58,093 nt of DNA from Leucogyrophana mollusca (GCA_021014945.1 MU266509.1:1-58093); one strand, 5' to 3'. Counted from the first letter of the stretch, positions 10,946 to 22,542 are shown. Numbers and translations are program-made. Notes: generated from the sequence alone by a model not told the origin.

Positions 10946-12899
10946 TCAAAGGCGGTTACGGCGACATCTATTGCAGGCTGTCATCAGACACCCACCGCAG
11001 CGCTGGGAGGGGCGATAAGATTACGAGGTCCCTTCACCTTGGACGAATTCAGACGACTCACGAAAAGATAGTGGGGTAAATGCATGTGGCAACTCTCACA
11101 CCGTCCTCCACCTCGACGGTAGCGCCAGGACGAATGCTGGCAGTCGTGATTGACCCTGAGTTCATCCATTGTATCGCGAACCATGCGCTGCCTGAATTGA
11201 TCCCAGGTTTCTGCCTGGGTGCGGGCCGCGGATGCACGCCGTCCGGGCGCAACAGGCACTGGGACAACAGCAGGTGCCAGCGGATTGGTAGGTGCTCGTG
11301 CAGGTGGCTGTGCGGTTGTAGTCGCAGGGGGTGCAGGCGCGGCTACGGCGGGTGGCGCAGGCGCTGCTACGTTTCGGATAGGTGGTGGAGGTCGCGCAGG
11401 CACTGGAGGCTGTGCTGGGACATGTACAGGAGGCCACCTGCGAACTGCGGCTGGGGGTGCGCGTACGGCCACCGGAGGTGCGCGTACAGCTGCTGGATAG
11501 GGTACGGGGTCGACTCGATGCAACAGTGGATGGGCTTGTGCAGGTTCTTGTCGCAGCTGCTGAGCAGGTACGTGCCGTGCCGGACCGAACTGTAGCTCGA
11601 CCCGCTGCTCTGCTGCAGCCAGTAACCTGGTTTCATCCCATTGCGGACACCGGCACGACTTCCACCTTGATGTGCAAAGGTAGCAGAACTCCGTTTTGCA
11701 GCGACAAGTCATATGGAAACATCCCATATTCAGCTCGATCATCTGTGCGCAACCAGGGCAGCGCGCCCAGCCCGCACGTCGGCTAAACGCGAGGATTTCG
11801 TCTGAAGAATTGTCCGTTGTACAGCTCTGTCGTTCTGCGTGGCTTGCCCGACATTTGCCGCAGGTCTTCGTGGCGCAATCCCGGGCTGGGCAGGTGTAGA
11901 ATTTCGTAAAGAAGCCTTCGTAAAGTGGTCCTAGAAAGCGGCTGCAAGTGGGAGTGGCGCAGTACACGCGCTTCAGGGTCCCAAACTCTACTGCCTTTTC
12001 CCTGAATAGGCGGACAAGATCTGCAGAAAGGTGTCTCTCGACCTGCGCAACGTCTATGATTTGCCTGCAACACCGCGGAGGATACAACGTCTCGTCACGA
12101 GTGGCTGACTGGAAAAGATCCGTCACGCAGTCTATGCCATAGAAGTGACCGCAAGGGGCGCGAACTTCGGCGTTATATATGGGGTCCTGGCAAACAACGC
12201 AGGTGTGTCCAGTTGCAACACGACGTCTACGCCAAAGAGATTAGTTCAAGCTAGACACAAAACCTGCCTCTTACCGAATTATGGGTTTTGTAGGTGCTGC
12301 AGGCACAGAGTCGCTAGATTGGGATGATGACCCCGAAAACATCCAGCCAACCATAGAGGTGATCCATCCACCCCACGCCTGCGAAGCGTTCTGATTCGTC
12401 CTAGAAACGAAAAAAAAAGTGAATCTATAAGCCATCGTCACATAAGGTGTACTCTACCTATTAGGCGTCTGCTCGGCTGCGGGAGGTGGCGCTGTTGGTG
12501 TTTGAGGGGTGGGTTGCCTTGCGGCAGCGACTGTAGGGCTAATAAAGTGAATGAGTCGACTGATCGTTGGAGCCCCATGGTATCCACGAACACTGGGTTT
12601 CCGCGCATCTGATCAGCTATGATCACTTGTCGTACTTCTTCAGCCTCGGCCAATTCCAGAGCAAGGGCTCTATCGCTATTAAACGTGGCTACCTCTCGGG
12701 CGTTCTGGAGCAACAGCCCAAGTGCAACTTCGTGGTCAGTTAGTGGGGCTCCTGCGCTTGTTTTGTTGCCTTGAGCTGTTTGGATCGACTCGATGTCCTC
12801 CAGGCTGAGCTGGGCGACGAGTTCCAGAAGATCGTCTTCGTAACCGCTGACTACCGCTGCCCTGCGTCCAAGACGAGATGAGCCCGCCCGAGTGGTCAT
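10946..12899 (-). CDS. RBR-type (RING1-IBR-RING2) E3 ubiquitin ligase
   Basis: E3 ligase of the RING-between-RING class, which passes ubiquitin from an E2 to a catalytic Cys in RING2 and then to a target. Five exons (12899-12592, 12538-12458, 12400-12275, 12226-11062, 11002-10946) fit in phase and give 578 residues. Order: a charged N-terminal region with LSLEDIESIQTAQG; RING1 from about C181 (HTCVVCQDP, APCGHFYGIDC); IBR from about C261; RING2 at about 328-356 (ARCPGCAQMIE, MGCFHMTCRC), with C341 in GCFH as the likely catalytic Cys. A Pro/Ala-rich linker of about 100 residues follows. The C-terminus (HMHLPHYLF, then RCGGCLMTACNRCRRNRL) adds another Cys cluster. The second intron donor position is the least certain. 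Such ligases form large families in Agaricomycetes; the substrate is unknown. Confidence 0.88.
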
Positions 12900-13712
12900 A
12901 GTGAGGGGGAAACCAGTGGGTATCTCTCTGCCTTATACCCTCCAGACGTGCGTCTACACGTGGTAGACGCCCCGTTTGCAATGAAAGAAGATGTTCCCAA
13001 TCCAATACCCTGAGTGCGAGTCGGGCGCCAAAGAAGCTGGCATAGACGCTGGAAACGCAATCTAGGCCGGCATACAAGTACGTACAGTATACCCACCGTT
13101 CATTATTCCGCACAAGTCGTCGGCGCAATCGTAAGAAACAACAATCCATTAGAAAAATCTGGTGTGTCACTTGCACTGACGACAGGCCCAGGTAACATTG
13201 AGGTGTTTCCAGTCCGAGACCGAGATGTTGATCAGCTTGCGAGAGTGAGGTGTGCCCGCTGTTTGGCAAGAGCGCCCCTGCATGATATCGATATCGATAA
13301 TCACCGGGCATCTTAACCCAAGACTACAAGTTTCCAGTTCGATGTCGGTCCCGGTAAAAAGTATAGTTCAGAGTCTGACTTCCAGGCTCCCAGAGCTTCG
13401 GCTTTGAATTTGGAATTTGACAGCCCGCGAAGACTGCGCTGTGGCTGTGCTGAGGTGAAATACTGTTTGCTGTCCATTGTGCTGGTCACGGAAGTGGGAG
13501 AAGACGGCCCACCGTAGACCGCAGCGCAGGCGAGCGGCCGGACAACAAGTGGGTCAAGACGATGGTTCCACCGCAGTTATTGCAGTTCACACTGCGCCTT
13601 GAACAAGTACAAGAAGCCTTCAGCACCGTCGAATTTTACAATCTGACACCCCCCACTTCCTCAGGAGACAACCCCAAACTCACCCATACCGAATACTTGA
13701 TCAATCTTTCCA
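12900..13712. other. intergenic, divergent promoters
   Basis: Separates the RBR ligase (-) from the first DUF7330 gene (+), so it should contain both promoters. Frames on either strand look unconstrained and no gene is supported. Confidence 0.4.
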
Positions 13713-14598
13713 ATGATCGTTCCAAATGATGCTGAATCCAGTGCCAAGGGCGAAGCTCCATATAATAATGACGACCGAGCACAAGAAGGCCAGATGGTAC
13801 GAACTACAAATTCACCGCAGATTATAAGCTATATTCAGCTGTTTGCTTTCCAGCCTCCGCCGGCATACTATCCTCAGTCTAATCCCTCGATCCCTGGTGT
13901 CGTTGTCCCACAACCCCCCTTCAAGTCGAAACCCACGAATTTCCTGGAGTTGACCAAAGACAACGGCCACCTCAGAGGGGAATATGTCATTGATCCTACT
14001 TTGGTCATTGCTTCATCCTACCTTCCTCCCCTTATTCCGGGACAGACGGACTACGATAGAAATAACCTTAATCTGTACACCAAAAACGGCCATGTGCAGG
14101 CAGACATATGGCTTGTGGGCTCGAACGCGCCTTTGGCGATGGGCAAAAGGCACACCACGCTCAGCCTAGGCTCCCGCAATGGCACAGTCGTTGCGAGAAT
14201 CGTGAGAGGTCTCGTTTTCGATGGCTGGGATCACGCTTGACTAATTTCCCCTATTCCAGCACCCTTGCAACGGTGCGGCCCCGTTCTTCCTGAACATATA
14301 TGCCCGCAATGGTCAAGTGACTGTCTTCCTTCCCCGTTCATTTAACGGGGCGCTCCTATTATCACCGGAACATGGACGTATCGCCTTCTCAGACGGAATC
14401 AAAGCGGCAAGTCGACCCTTGGGCCAGTTCGATGGCAGGGGGAAGTACTTCGTCGGGCACCTCCCAGGGGAAGCTGGAGGAGGATGGTTCGGCGACGAAG
14501 TAAGGGTGGACTCTGGTAATGGGCACATCCGAGTCCGATATGTGGACGAGAGCGACGATGGTATTGGTTCGCTTCTGGGTCGCTTAATCGGTTTTTGA
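13713..14598 (+). CDS. DUF7330-type protein, tandem copy 1
   Basis: First of three tandem paralogues. Exons 13713-13796, 13854-14201 and 14260-14598 join in phase 0 and give 256 residues. A short N-terminal exon (MIVPNDAESS) is followed by a PPxY motif at the start of exon 2 (PPPAYYPQ). The domain then opens with KPTNFLELTKDNGHLRGEYV. Alternating repeats of the type NGxVxAD, NGTVVAR and NGQVTVFLPRSF suggest a stacked beta structure. The end is GHIRVRYVDES and a short helix LLGRLIGF. Nothing in it looks catalytic, and there is no signal peptide. I assign DUF7330 from memory of basidiomycete proteins with the KPTNFL...LPRSFHG pattern; function is unknown. Confidence 0.82.
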
Positions 14599-14984
14599 GT
14601 GAAGCCAGTGCCCTGCCAGTGTAACATCAGTTCAAGTTTGGGATAGTAGGATGTTGGGTTTCATCCTTTGTGTACAAGAGGCTAAGCAACGCTATATTCT
14701 ATACCACCTGGATAACATGCGCTGCATAATAGCGCATGCTCCCGGATTTTAATCCACGCTTCCTAGAACGGCTGGTATCGAGACTAGGTCTCAGTGCGTA
14801 GTATTAAGTAAGGCCCGGGATGATGATAACTGAATTAGCACGACCAGTGCACGACCACGCACTCGTGGCTGTGCTTGTCATTCTGCTATTGAAGCCGTGT
14901 CGCAGCAACTCGACCGCAGTCCGTGGTTCTGCGATATGTATAAGTATTCCGTTTCTGAGCCTCCACCACATCATCCGGTTTCAA
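14599..14984. other. spacer between DUF7330 copies 1 and 2
   Basis: Contains no supported gene. A TATAAG sequence at 14939-14944 lies 40 to 46 bases ahead of the ATG of copy 2 and may be its TATA element. Confidence 0.4.
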
Positions 14985-15919
14985 ATGATTCTCGTACCAG
15001 AGGAACATGACTCTACTCCGGTCTCCAAGATTGCGATTGATAGCCGGGTGTTAACGCCCGGGGAAGAAGTTCAAGAGGTAAGGTCTTTAGTTCATTACCC
15101 ATCGCACATCTCGTGACGAACTTGCGTGCAGCCGCCCCCTTCATACTATCCTCCATCTGCAGAGCCTGAGACCACTGTCAGTGCGGGCGGTAATACCCCG
15201 CAACCTCCGCCTGCTCCCAAAGCGAAACCGACCAATTTCCTAACTTTGAGGAGCGAACACAGCTCGGTCAAAGGGCATTATACTATTGATCCATGCATGG
15301 TCATACCACCCCAATTTCTCCCTCCTCTCGCACCCGATGAAACGGAGGGCGACAGAAAGAATTTAAGCCTACATTCCTCGCACGGTAGCGTGCACGCCGA
15401 CATTTGGCTTTTGGCTTCACAGGATAAGGGTCCGAATACCCCAGAAGTGACGAAGAAGCGCACAACGCTTCACCTGTCCTCCGGTCATGGCTCGGTTCAC
15501 ACCGCAGTTGTGAGTCACGATCGTGTTTGGCGCTGGCGCTCGTGGTTCCGGAACTGATCATCCTGCCTTCTTCTCAGCGAACAATTAGCGGTGCTGCGCC
15601 GTTCATTATGAACATCAATGCCCCATATGGCACTGTCGCTGTTGCGCTTCCTCGGTCTTTCCATGGACATCTTCGGTTGGTCACGGTGCATGGGTCGGTC
15701 TCCGTATCGTCCTTGCTTTCGGAGAATAGCACGACACTGAGCCAGGTAGATCATGCAAGGAGATTCTTCATTGGTAATATTGCTGCTGTGGGTGAAAGTG
15801 AGTGGAGTGGTGATGAGCTTGTGGTGGAATCGACGCATGGGCGGATCAAGGTCAAATACGTTGACGAAGGTGACACGGAGTGCAACAAAGGGTTTTTCAG
15901 CCGTCTTTTTGGTTTTTAA
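14985..15919 (+). CDS. DUF7330-type protein, tandem copy 2
   Basis: Exons 14985-15077, 15132-15509 and 15578-15919 join in phase 0, the same positions and phases as in copies 1 and 3, and give 270 residues. The N-terminal exon begins MILVPEEHDSTP, like the other two (MIVPN, MIIPE). Exon 2 opens with the PPxY-containing PPPSYYPPS. The domain follows with KPTNFLTLRSEHSSVKGHYT, SLHSSHGSVHADIWLL and RTTLHLSSGHGSVHTAV. Exon 3 carries LPRSFHGHLRLVTVHGSVS and GRIKVKYVDEGD, ending in FFSRLFGF. Compared with copy 1, several Asn/Asp-Gly turns are replaced by His-Gly. Function is unknown; an intracellular site is likely as no signal peptide is seen. Confidence 0.84.
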
Positions 15920-16297
15920 TTCCTGCTAGTTGCTAGCACGGTTCCATCATCTGTAAATTCGACCCCTCCGATGTACGTACTCATGTTTATGTATTGTACC
16001 TCGCCCACTTCGACCGCCTGGACTACTTACCTCGCTCTTGTCGCTTCATAACGACAAGCCAAAAGGACTGCTGTAAGTGCTCGTACTTGGCGAGCTTTCC
16101 GCACTTCGCTATCATGGCTAGCGCGTGGTGTGATTTGCCACCGCAGCCGCAGCCACCGTGACATTGACACTAATGATAGGGACCGCAGTGCTCAGTTCTC
16201 GCTGGGGTAGAAATGTGGCATCGTCGAAAGCCCAACTTTATTTCGACCGCAACCACCACCTGTACTCAGATATATCACCCTTTCTCCACTCGAAACG
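15920..16297. other. spacer between DUF7330 copies 2 and 3
   Basis: No gene supported. The last 40 bases contain TATATCA (16271-16277) shortly ahead of the copy 3 start. Confidence 0.4.
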
Positions 16298-17215
16298 ATG
16301 ATCATACCAGAGAAACACCTCCAAGCCGAGAGCTCGAAAATAGCCGAGGCATCAGGACGGGAGTCTCAGGTCCAGCCAGATCAATCGGTGCGGTGATTGA
16401 TCCACGCAATGAAATGGAATGAGCCTCCTCAAAGACTTCAAATTCTAGGATGACGTGCTACCGCCTGCCTATACGGATCATCTGCAGGACGCGCAGCCCA
16501 CAAACGATGCATACCCGACCGGGCCTCCTTTGAAGGCCCAGCCAACGAATTTCCTGTCACTGCACGAGAAAGATGGGCATATCAGAGGATGTTACACCAT
16601 TGACCCCCTCATGCGCGTGCCGACGTCCCTTTTGGCCCCCCTCGGCGCTAACGAGTCGGAAGAGGACAGACGAAACCTCGATCTGCGCACGAAAGATGGA
16701 CATGTCGATGCGGAGATTTGGCTGCTGGGCCGCAAAGTTGAGGACCTACCTACTATCTCAAAGGAGAGGACCACCCTCTATCTAAGTTCAAGGGATGGGA
16801 ACGTCTCGGCCAGAGTGGTGGGTATTTATTCGGGGCCAAATCTCCCTTTACTTAAGTGCGTATTTTATAGAACACAGTCGACGTTACTGCTCCTTTCCTA
16901 TTGGATATCTATGCCCGTGACGGCCGAGTGACTGTGCTACTACCCCGATCATTTCATGGTCCTCTCCTGCTGACATCAAGGAGCAGCAACAGTGTCATTC
17001 TTTCGGATGCAATTCTCGAGAAAAGTACGCCGCTGAGTACTCTGGATCGTACCAGACGTTTCTTCGTTGGTCCTACATCCGAGGTAACAGGTCAGGACTG
17101 GCATGGGGACGAGTTGAAAGTGGAAGCACGGGATGGCAAAATTAGGGTCAGATATATTGATGAGATCGATACAACGGCGAAAGGAGGATTTTTGAGTCGC
17201 GTGTTTAGCTTGTAG
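16298..17215 (+). CDS. DUF7330-type protein, tandem copy 3
   Basis: Exons 16298-16369, 16449-16817 and 16871-17215 (phase 0 joins) give 261 residues. The first donor, GTCCAG, is weak, but the exon-1 start MIIPEKHLQAESSK matches the other copies. Exon 2 starts DDVLPPAYTDH (PPxY). Core motifs are QPTNFLSLHEKDGHIRGCYT, LDLRTKDGHVDAEIWLLG, TTLYLSSRDGNVSARV, VTVLLPRSFHGPLLL and GKIRVRYIDEIDT, with the C-terminal FLSRVFSL shared in kind by all three. Asp-Gly turns dominate where copy 2 has His-Gly. The cyclophilin gene follows on the same strand. Confidence 0.82.
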
Positions 17216-17488
17216 CTTGTTAGATATCTGCCTCGTACCGCATCGCATGTTTATAACTGGCCAAAGGCCCGGATGTATTTTGGTGTGAGCACGTTCGCAG
17301 CTGGAGCGCTGGCCGGGACCGGTGACCTTCCTTGACCTTCTTGCCTTGTTGTGGTGTTTGCGTGATGAGATTGTAATCAGTTCCGAAATCCGAGAGTCAT
17401 CTCCGATCTAGATCGGGATCATCCGAGCCCCATATCAGCCTCGAGGGGCTCAAAATTGGACCCTCTCAGACCTTTCCCTCCTTCCCTC

Positions 17489-18144
17489 ATGGCTAACGTT
17501 TTCGTAAGTGCGCATTTTTCATTTCCCTGTCATATCCTGACCGGCGGTCCCATCGTGCCCAGTTCGATATCACCATCGACGGTAAGGCCTCTGGCCGTAT
17601 CGTCTTCAAGTTGTTCGACGACGTCGTTCCTAAAACTGCTAGGAACTTTCGTGAGCTAGCGACTGGCCAGAACGGCTACGGATATGAGGGCTCGGGCTTC
17701 CACCGTGTCATTCCCAGCTTCATGCTCCAGGGTGGAGACTTCACCCGTGGCAATGGCACCGGTGGCAAGTCGATCTATGGCGAGAAATTCGCTGGTCAGT
17801 TTCTTCTTCTTCGGTAAAACGTTGTGTTGCATACCTTTCGCATACTATAGATGAAAACTTCTCTCTCAAACACACCAAGCCTGGTCTTCTTTCCATGGCC
17901 AACGCCGGAAAGAACACTAACGGCTCGCAGTTCTTCATCACTACTGTGGTCACTTCTTGGCTCGATGGTGCTCACGTCGTTTTCGGTATGTTCTCAGTTC
18001 TAGCTAGAGATTTTGCAGATTTTGATCTATCCAACAGGTGAGGTTGTGGAGGGCTTGGACGTTGTCAAGAAGATCGAGGGTCTGGGCAGCGCAAGTGGAA
18101 AGCTTTCGGCGAAGGTTGTAGTTGCGAAATCTGGAACTGTATAG
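17489..18144 (+). CDS. CPR1: cyclophilin A (peptidyl-prolyl cis-trans isomerase)
   Basis: Cytosolic cyclophilin that speeds cis-trans isomerisation of Xaa-Pro bonds and binds cyclosporin A. Four exons (17489-17503, 17563-17794, 17851-17985, 18038-18144) give 162 residues, the usual single-domain length. The first exon is only 15 bases (MANVF). Active-site residues are present: the Arg in [26 protein letters not shown], and the cyclosporin-binding Trp in [11 protein letters not shown]. There is no signal peptide, organelle extension or C-terminal retention signal. The C-terminus VVVAKSGTV is a little shorter than in many homologues. Confidence 0.95.
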
Positions 18145-19333
18145 GCCAAACTAGATGCTGCGAATAAGAACGAAGAAGATATTATTGTCGGCTCCGACAC
18201 CTTTGTACTCGATAGAGCGTATGTGTGCTCGCGGCCGTTTCCGGCGCATATTTCGGCTGTGTGGATAACACCGACCATTTGTTGGTTGAGAACTCTATAA
18301 CCCACTGTTCTTGATCTCTTGTGCTTGATCTCTTGTGTGGTCGCCATGCGGGGGATTTTGTTGATGGTAAAGCAGATGCATGGAGCGTGGACGAAGTCCG
18401 GCGCCGGCGGGGATCCCAAAGAGCACGTACTATAGTTAACGGTGAATGGGCACTCTTATGATCCCCCAATTTGACCAGATGCGACCCATGAACAGGAACA
18501 CATACCTACATAAATGATCTTGCAACTCTTAGCTACCAAAACAATTATCCGATTCACCGCGTCGTCTCCAGAAGTGACTTGATGCGGTTGTGCATTGCGG
18601 CATTGTTGTGGCAGATAACTGCGGCTCGCACTGGCAGGTAGCTATGTATGTGAACCGAGTTGCTACTCGCGGCCACCTTGACTTTGATCTGCAGCTCCTT
18701 CGACGGTACAGCGGCCATGCAATCTCCGGTAGAACGTGCCTTGCGGCTCCCGTGGTTGTTGGTTCCGTTGGATCAGAGCGTTACCTTAGAATCGAGGTCA
18801 AAGACTCGAACAGCTCGCGTCGTAACCGCCAGTGATGAAGTAAAGTCGACCATGGCGTCGAACGCTGGTACACTGAATTCGGCCCTATGTAGCATCGACG
18901 GGCGCTCGCATTCTTGGGTATTGCCCGTTAACACTCCTCAGGTCGTAGAGCCGAGCACGGAGAGGTAGGCGGTGACGACCCAATCAAATCCATCAAGTGA
19001 ACCATAGACAAGCCGTGTGTTTGAACAACGTAAGTCGTCCACGCCTGTACTTTGAAACCGATGACTGAACTCGTGAAGAGGAAAAGCGGTAGCAAGACTC
19101 GGATTTTTCATTATGGAAAGACGTAACAGACCTTACGGCATGACCGTGTCTGTAGGGCCACACAGGGCCACACGTACCGCTGGCACTTGTCAAGAAAATG
19201 ATATAGGTACCACGTTCAGAATTTAAATAAAAGCCCTCCTACTTACACCGGCTTTGACTTTGACGTGCCAGGTCATCAAGCCCTCAAGGCCAAGAAGTCT
19301 CTCGTCCTCAGCTCTATCTTGCATCGCGCCGTC
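18145..19333. other. intergenic, cyclophilin to DUF6533 gene
   Basis: About 1.2 kb without a supported gene. Frames on both strands lack recognisable motifs and do not link through convincing splice sites. It includes the promoter of the DUF6533 gene at its right end. Confidence 0.35.
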
Positions 19334-20954
19334 ATGGACTCGGCTACAGTCATTGAAGTGGCACGAGATGTGTAAGTGCTGCAAATGTACTTGCTCAGTA
19401 GATGTTCCAATATAATGTTCTCCAGAATGTTGCATTCGTATTTTGGATTCATGGCCAACAGTACGTGGGTTCTTTTCTGTTGCCAAAAGAACAAAGACTT
19501 ACTAGTAGGAACTTTGCAGGCCTTCTGTTGTATGACCACCTCATAACTCTTCCAGGAGAAGTTACATACATCTGGCAACGTCCAAAATTTGCATCTTCAT
19601 TCCTCTTCTTTCTCAACCGTTACCTCGGTCTACTCAGTAATGTAGGTGCGACGGTGGTTTCCCATTTACCGCTGGGGAGCAAGGTACTGGTTCCCATTGT
19701 GTGGGGGTGAACTTATCTGATATTAGTTGTCAAATTTAGAGGTATGACTGTCAACCTAGCAATGAAATCGAAGGCGCTCAGGTTGGTGAATGTTAGATGT
19801 CAACAGTTCACGCTCGTCCGGCAGCTTCTCCTTGTATCCAACCAGGTCGTCATTTGTCGTGAGTAGCTTCCTCGAGCCATCGACGCCAAGCTCACCCTGC
19901 AAAAGTCCTTTTGACCCTCCGCACCTATGCTTTATACGGCTGCAGCAAGCGGATACTCGCATTCATGTTAGGCGGTGGGTTGCTCCTAGGAGGGGCGGCA
20001 TGCGTGAGTGAGCCGAAGCACGCAATCTGCATGAATTCACATGCTTTGCAGTGGACTCTGGCTGGCCAGCATACCTACCCTGTTGACGCGGGAAATGGGT
20101 GCCTTCTGGCGTACTCTACTACAACGTAAGTTCCCACCCCGTTCCGTTTTACGCAAATCAAAGACGTTACTTTAATCAGGGCCATACGTCAGTCTGTTTG
20201 TTGCAACCAGCAAAAAGTAGTTTTACTCATCCCATCACGCAGGCCTTGCTGTAGCCTGGGAGGCGCTTTTCGTTTATGATTCAGCCATGTTTTGTCTTAC
20301 GGTATTCAAGACCTACAAGGGCGGAATCAGACAGCGACTATTCTCTTCCGAAGGGAAAGTCAATATCGTAGTCCTGATCTTTCGAGATGGTGAGCAGACT
20401 AGGATCCATCCAAGACTATACACTGGCCCACTTCATTACAGGTGCTATTTATTTTGCGTAAGACCCTATTGGAGTTACCCTTTACATCGCAGCACTCATC
20501 CCCTGCTACCACTGTACCAGGGTTATGGCGATGTCCAATATGTGCAATATATTGACATATTATGTGGGTTTTTCATATTATTTAGTAGTTTTCGACTGCT
20601 CAACCATCTGCAGATATGTCCAGTAAGTTGACTTCGTTGCGCTATCAAAAATCTACCAAGCCCTACAAAACTGAACCCCCTTGACATAGCCGCTCACCAG
20701 AGGCATCTTGTCAACCTTCGCGAGCTGGTAAGCGTTTTTGCTACGCCTCTGAATTAGTTACTGAATGTTTACATCACCGCAGCATATCAGTCAACCTGAT
20801 GTCCAGGTTGATGTTAAACCTTCACCAGTCCGCGGATATAGGCATCTTTTCCACCTACTACCCTCCCGGAGGCGAAGGCGACGCCGCAGTCTTTACCACT
20901 CAGTTCGACTATCCGAGTTATGATCGCCGTCTGACGTCCCAGGCCCCCATATAA
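19334..20954 (+). CDS. DUF6533-type multi-pass membrane protein
   Basis: Basidiomycete-specific seven-helix membrane protein with an N-terminal DUF6533 domain; biochemical role unknown. The first exons resolve to 19334-19371, 19426-19460 and one from 19520. They read MDSATVIEVARDV, then MLHSYFGFMAN, then LLYDHLITLPGEVTYIWQRP and FLFFLNRYLGLL, which is the DUF6533 signature. Later exons, recognised by motif, include TLRTYALYGCSKRILAFML, WTLAGQHTYPVDAGNGCLL, VAWEALFVYDSAMFCLTVFK, a short GAIYFA exon and PLTRGILSTFASC. The last is ISVNLMSRLMLNLHQSADI, and the protein ends RRLTSQAPI. Many very short introns make the middle joins provisional. No in-frame break is evident in the motifs. Confidence 0.75.
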
Positions 20955-21804
20955 AAATAGAAAAAACCGACATGGTCGAAGCACGGTGTATAGGTTAGCT
21001 GTATTTCCCATTTCTGTGACTCAGTCTTTCGCTTCTTGTGTGTTTTTACTGCAATCTCCTCGTAGCAGACTTCCAGAAGAATTTACTCGTTAAGCACGAC
21101 GATGCTTGGTGCTCAACCAGACACTCTCCCATTATAAGATAGACTGCATGCTAAGACAATTGTCAGCGCGTTACGGTGCGATACACGGGTCGACTCGTGC
21201 AGCTCGCCGCTCTTGACACAAGAAACTGGGTAACCTTGATTCATCAAAGGCTCGTCTGATTGACGTCGCACCTCTACTAACCTCATTTTCCCCGGCAATC
21301 TCCTTTCATTGTCTATGGATGTCATCCTTGCGGCTCCATGAGGAGTCTGGCGCGGGTTCACAAGTTGGGCGGGGGCTATGGTTCACATCTTCATGTTGCT
21401 CTATGCCACCGACCTTCGTGCTGAAAGAGCATTACTTCTGTGCACTGTCGCTGGCCAAACCCGTCGGCTCCGATGTGACTTTTAGTACTGGCCTAACTGA
21501 CGGCCACATGTGGCGACGCGTCCACGAAACGTACCTGGAGGCTGGACATCAGGCCCTCTCAGGCCCACAGCTGCCCACAGTCGGTGCCGACACTTCTGAT
21601 TCAGGGCTGATTTCGGGGTCCAGGTGTTCATCAACCTCCGTCAGAAGTCCAGGTTTTTTCTCCACAGTATCTATCTGCCACTTCCCACCCAACACACTCA
21701 TGTCCGCGCCCCGCACCCAATCGCTTCACTTATTTTTTTTCCAACAGCAAAGCGTTTGAAGCGGCGGTCCTTTTAGACAGTATTGCCAAGGGGGTCCTTT
21801 GAGG
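20955..21804. other. intergenic, DUF6533 gene to hydrophobin pseudogene
   Basis: No supported gene. The right end is the former promoter of the hydrophobin pseudogene and keeps similarity to the promoter of the intact copy (a TGCCAAG sequence and the TATA box). Confidence 0.35.
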
Positions 21805-21811
21805 TATAAAA
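21805..21811 (+). promoter_or_regulatory. TATA box of the hydrophobin pseudogene
   Basis: GGTATAAAAG at 21804-21813 lies 67 to 73 bases ahead of the former ATG. It matches the TATA region of the intact hydrophobin, so the duplication included the core promoter. Confidence 0.6.
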
Positions 21812-21877
21812 GAGCGACCTGGCCTCGATTGTTTCTCTAGTTCAATCCATCTTACCATCTCCCCAATCTAGTTCATC

Positions 21878-22300
21878 ATGATTGCCTCCCGCATATTCGC
21901 TGTCCTCGCCATCGCTGGTGGAGCCACTAACCAGTGCAACACTGGTTCTGCTAGCTGTTGCAACAGCACTCAGAGTGTATGGCTGTTGTAACTTTCATTA
22001 CCATCTTCTCTCACTGACCGCAACACCTTGTATTTGTGGGCGCGGCAATTCAAAGCGAACGGGATTGCTGACTTCCTTGAATCAACGCCGTGGGTATTGG
22101 TGCGCTGGTGGGCCTCCACTGCACCCCGCTCTCGGTAGTCGGGACTGCCAGTGGGTGCCAGGCTAACCAGGAGCCCGTCTATTGCACAGACAACCACTTC
22201 GTGAGTGAACGTGGCGGGATAATATCAGGCAAACTCTGACCGTGATTTGCAGAACGGTCTAGTGAACGTTAGCTGCAGCCCGCTTAACTTGAACCTCTGA
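21878..22300 (+). pseudogene. decayed class I hydrophobin
   Basis: Close paralogue of the hydrophobin at 7445-7884, on the other strand. The start (MIASRIFAVL), the first Cys block (ATNQCNTGSASCCNSTQS) and the C-terminal block (CSPLNLNL, then a stop) are nearly unchanged. Several changes would destroy function. The first-intron acceptor TTTGTAG is TTTGTGG here (22035-22039 region). One base is missing where the intact copy reads CTTGGGATC, which shifts the frame. One Cys of the second CC pair is changed (TGCTGC to TATTGC). The signal peptide has lost about 15 bases. Small-scale sequencing errors would not explain all four. It is most likely a recent duplicate now decaying. Confidence 0.85.
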
Positions 22301-22542
22301 GAGCGGCGTGATACTATTGGATTGAGATGGACAGGGGTGTTGATTTCCTCACCACAAACCACCCCGACTTTTATAGACTAACAGAACTCACATACCCTAA
22401 TGATTCACTTGTTGCTTTGAATGCGAATGATGTTCGCACTGACTTTCCCCCACTGAAGGCAAGCAATGGCCATGGAGTTCAGTGAGAGCAAGGAAATAAC
22501 CGTGATCTTCAAAATATTCGTCAACACCATCATGAAATTGGC

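Noticed and set aside
11080..11595. 171-codon plus-strand frame with many Trp, Arg, Gly and Cys
   Set aside because: Antisense to the Pro/Ala-rich linker of the RBR ligase; the odd composition follows from the GC-rich repeat.
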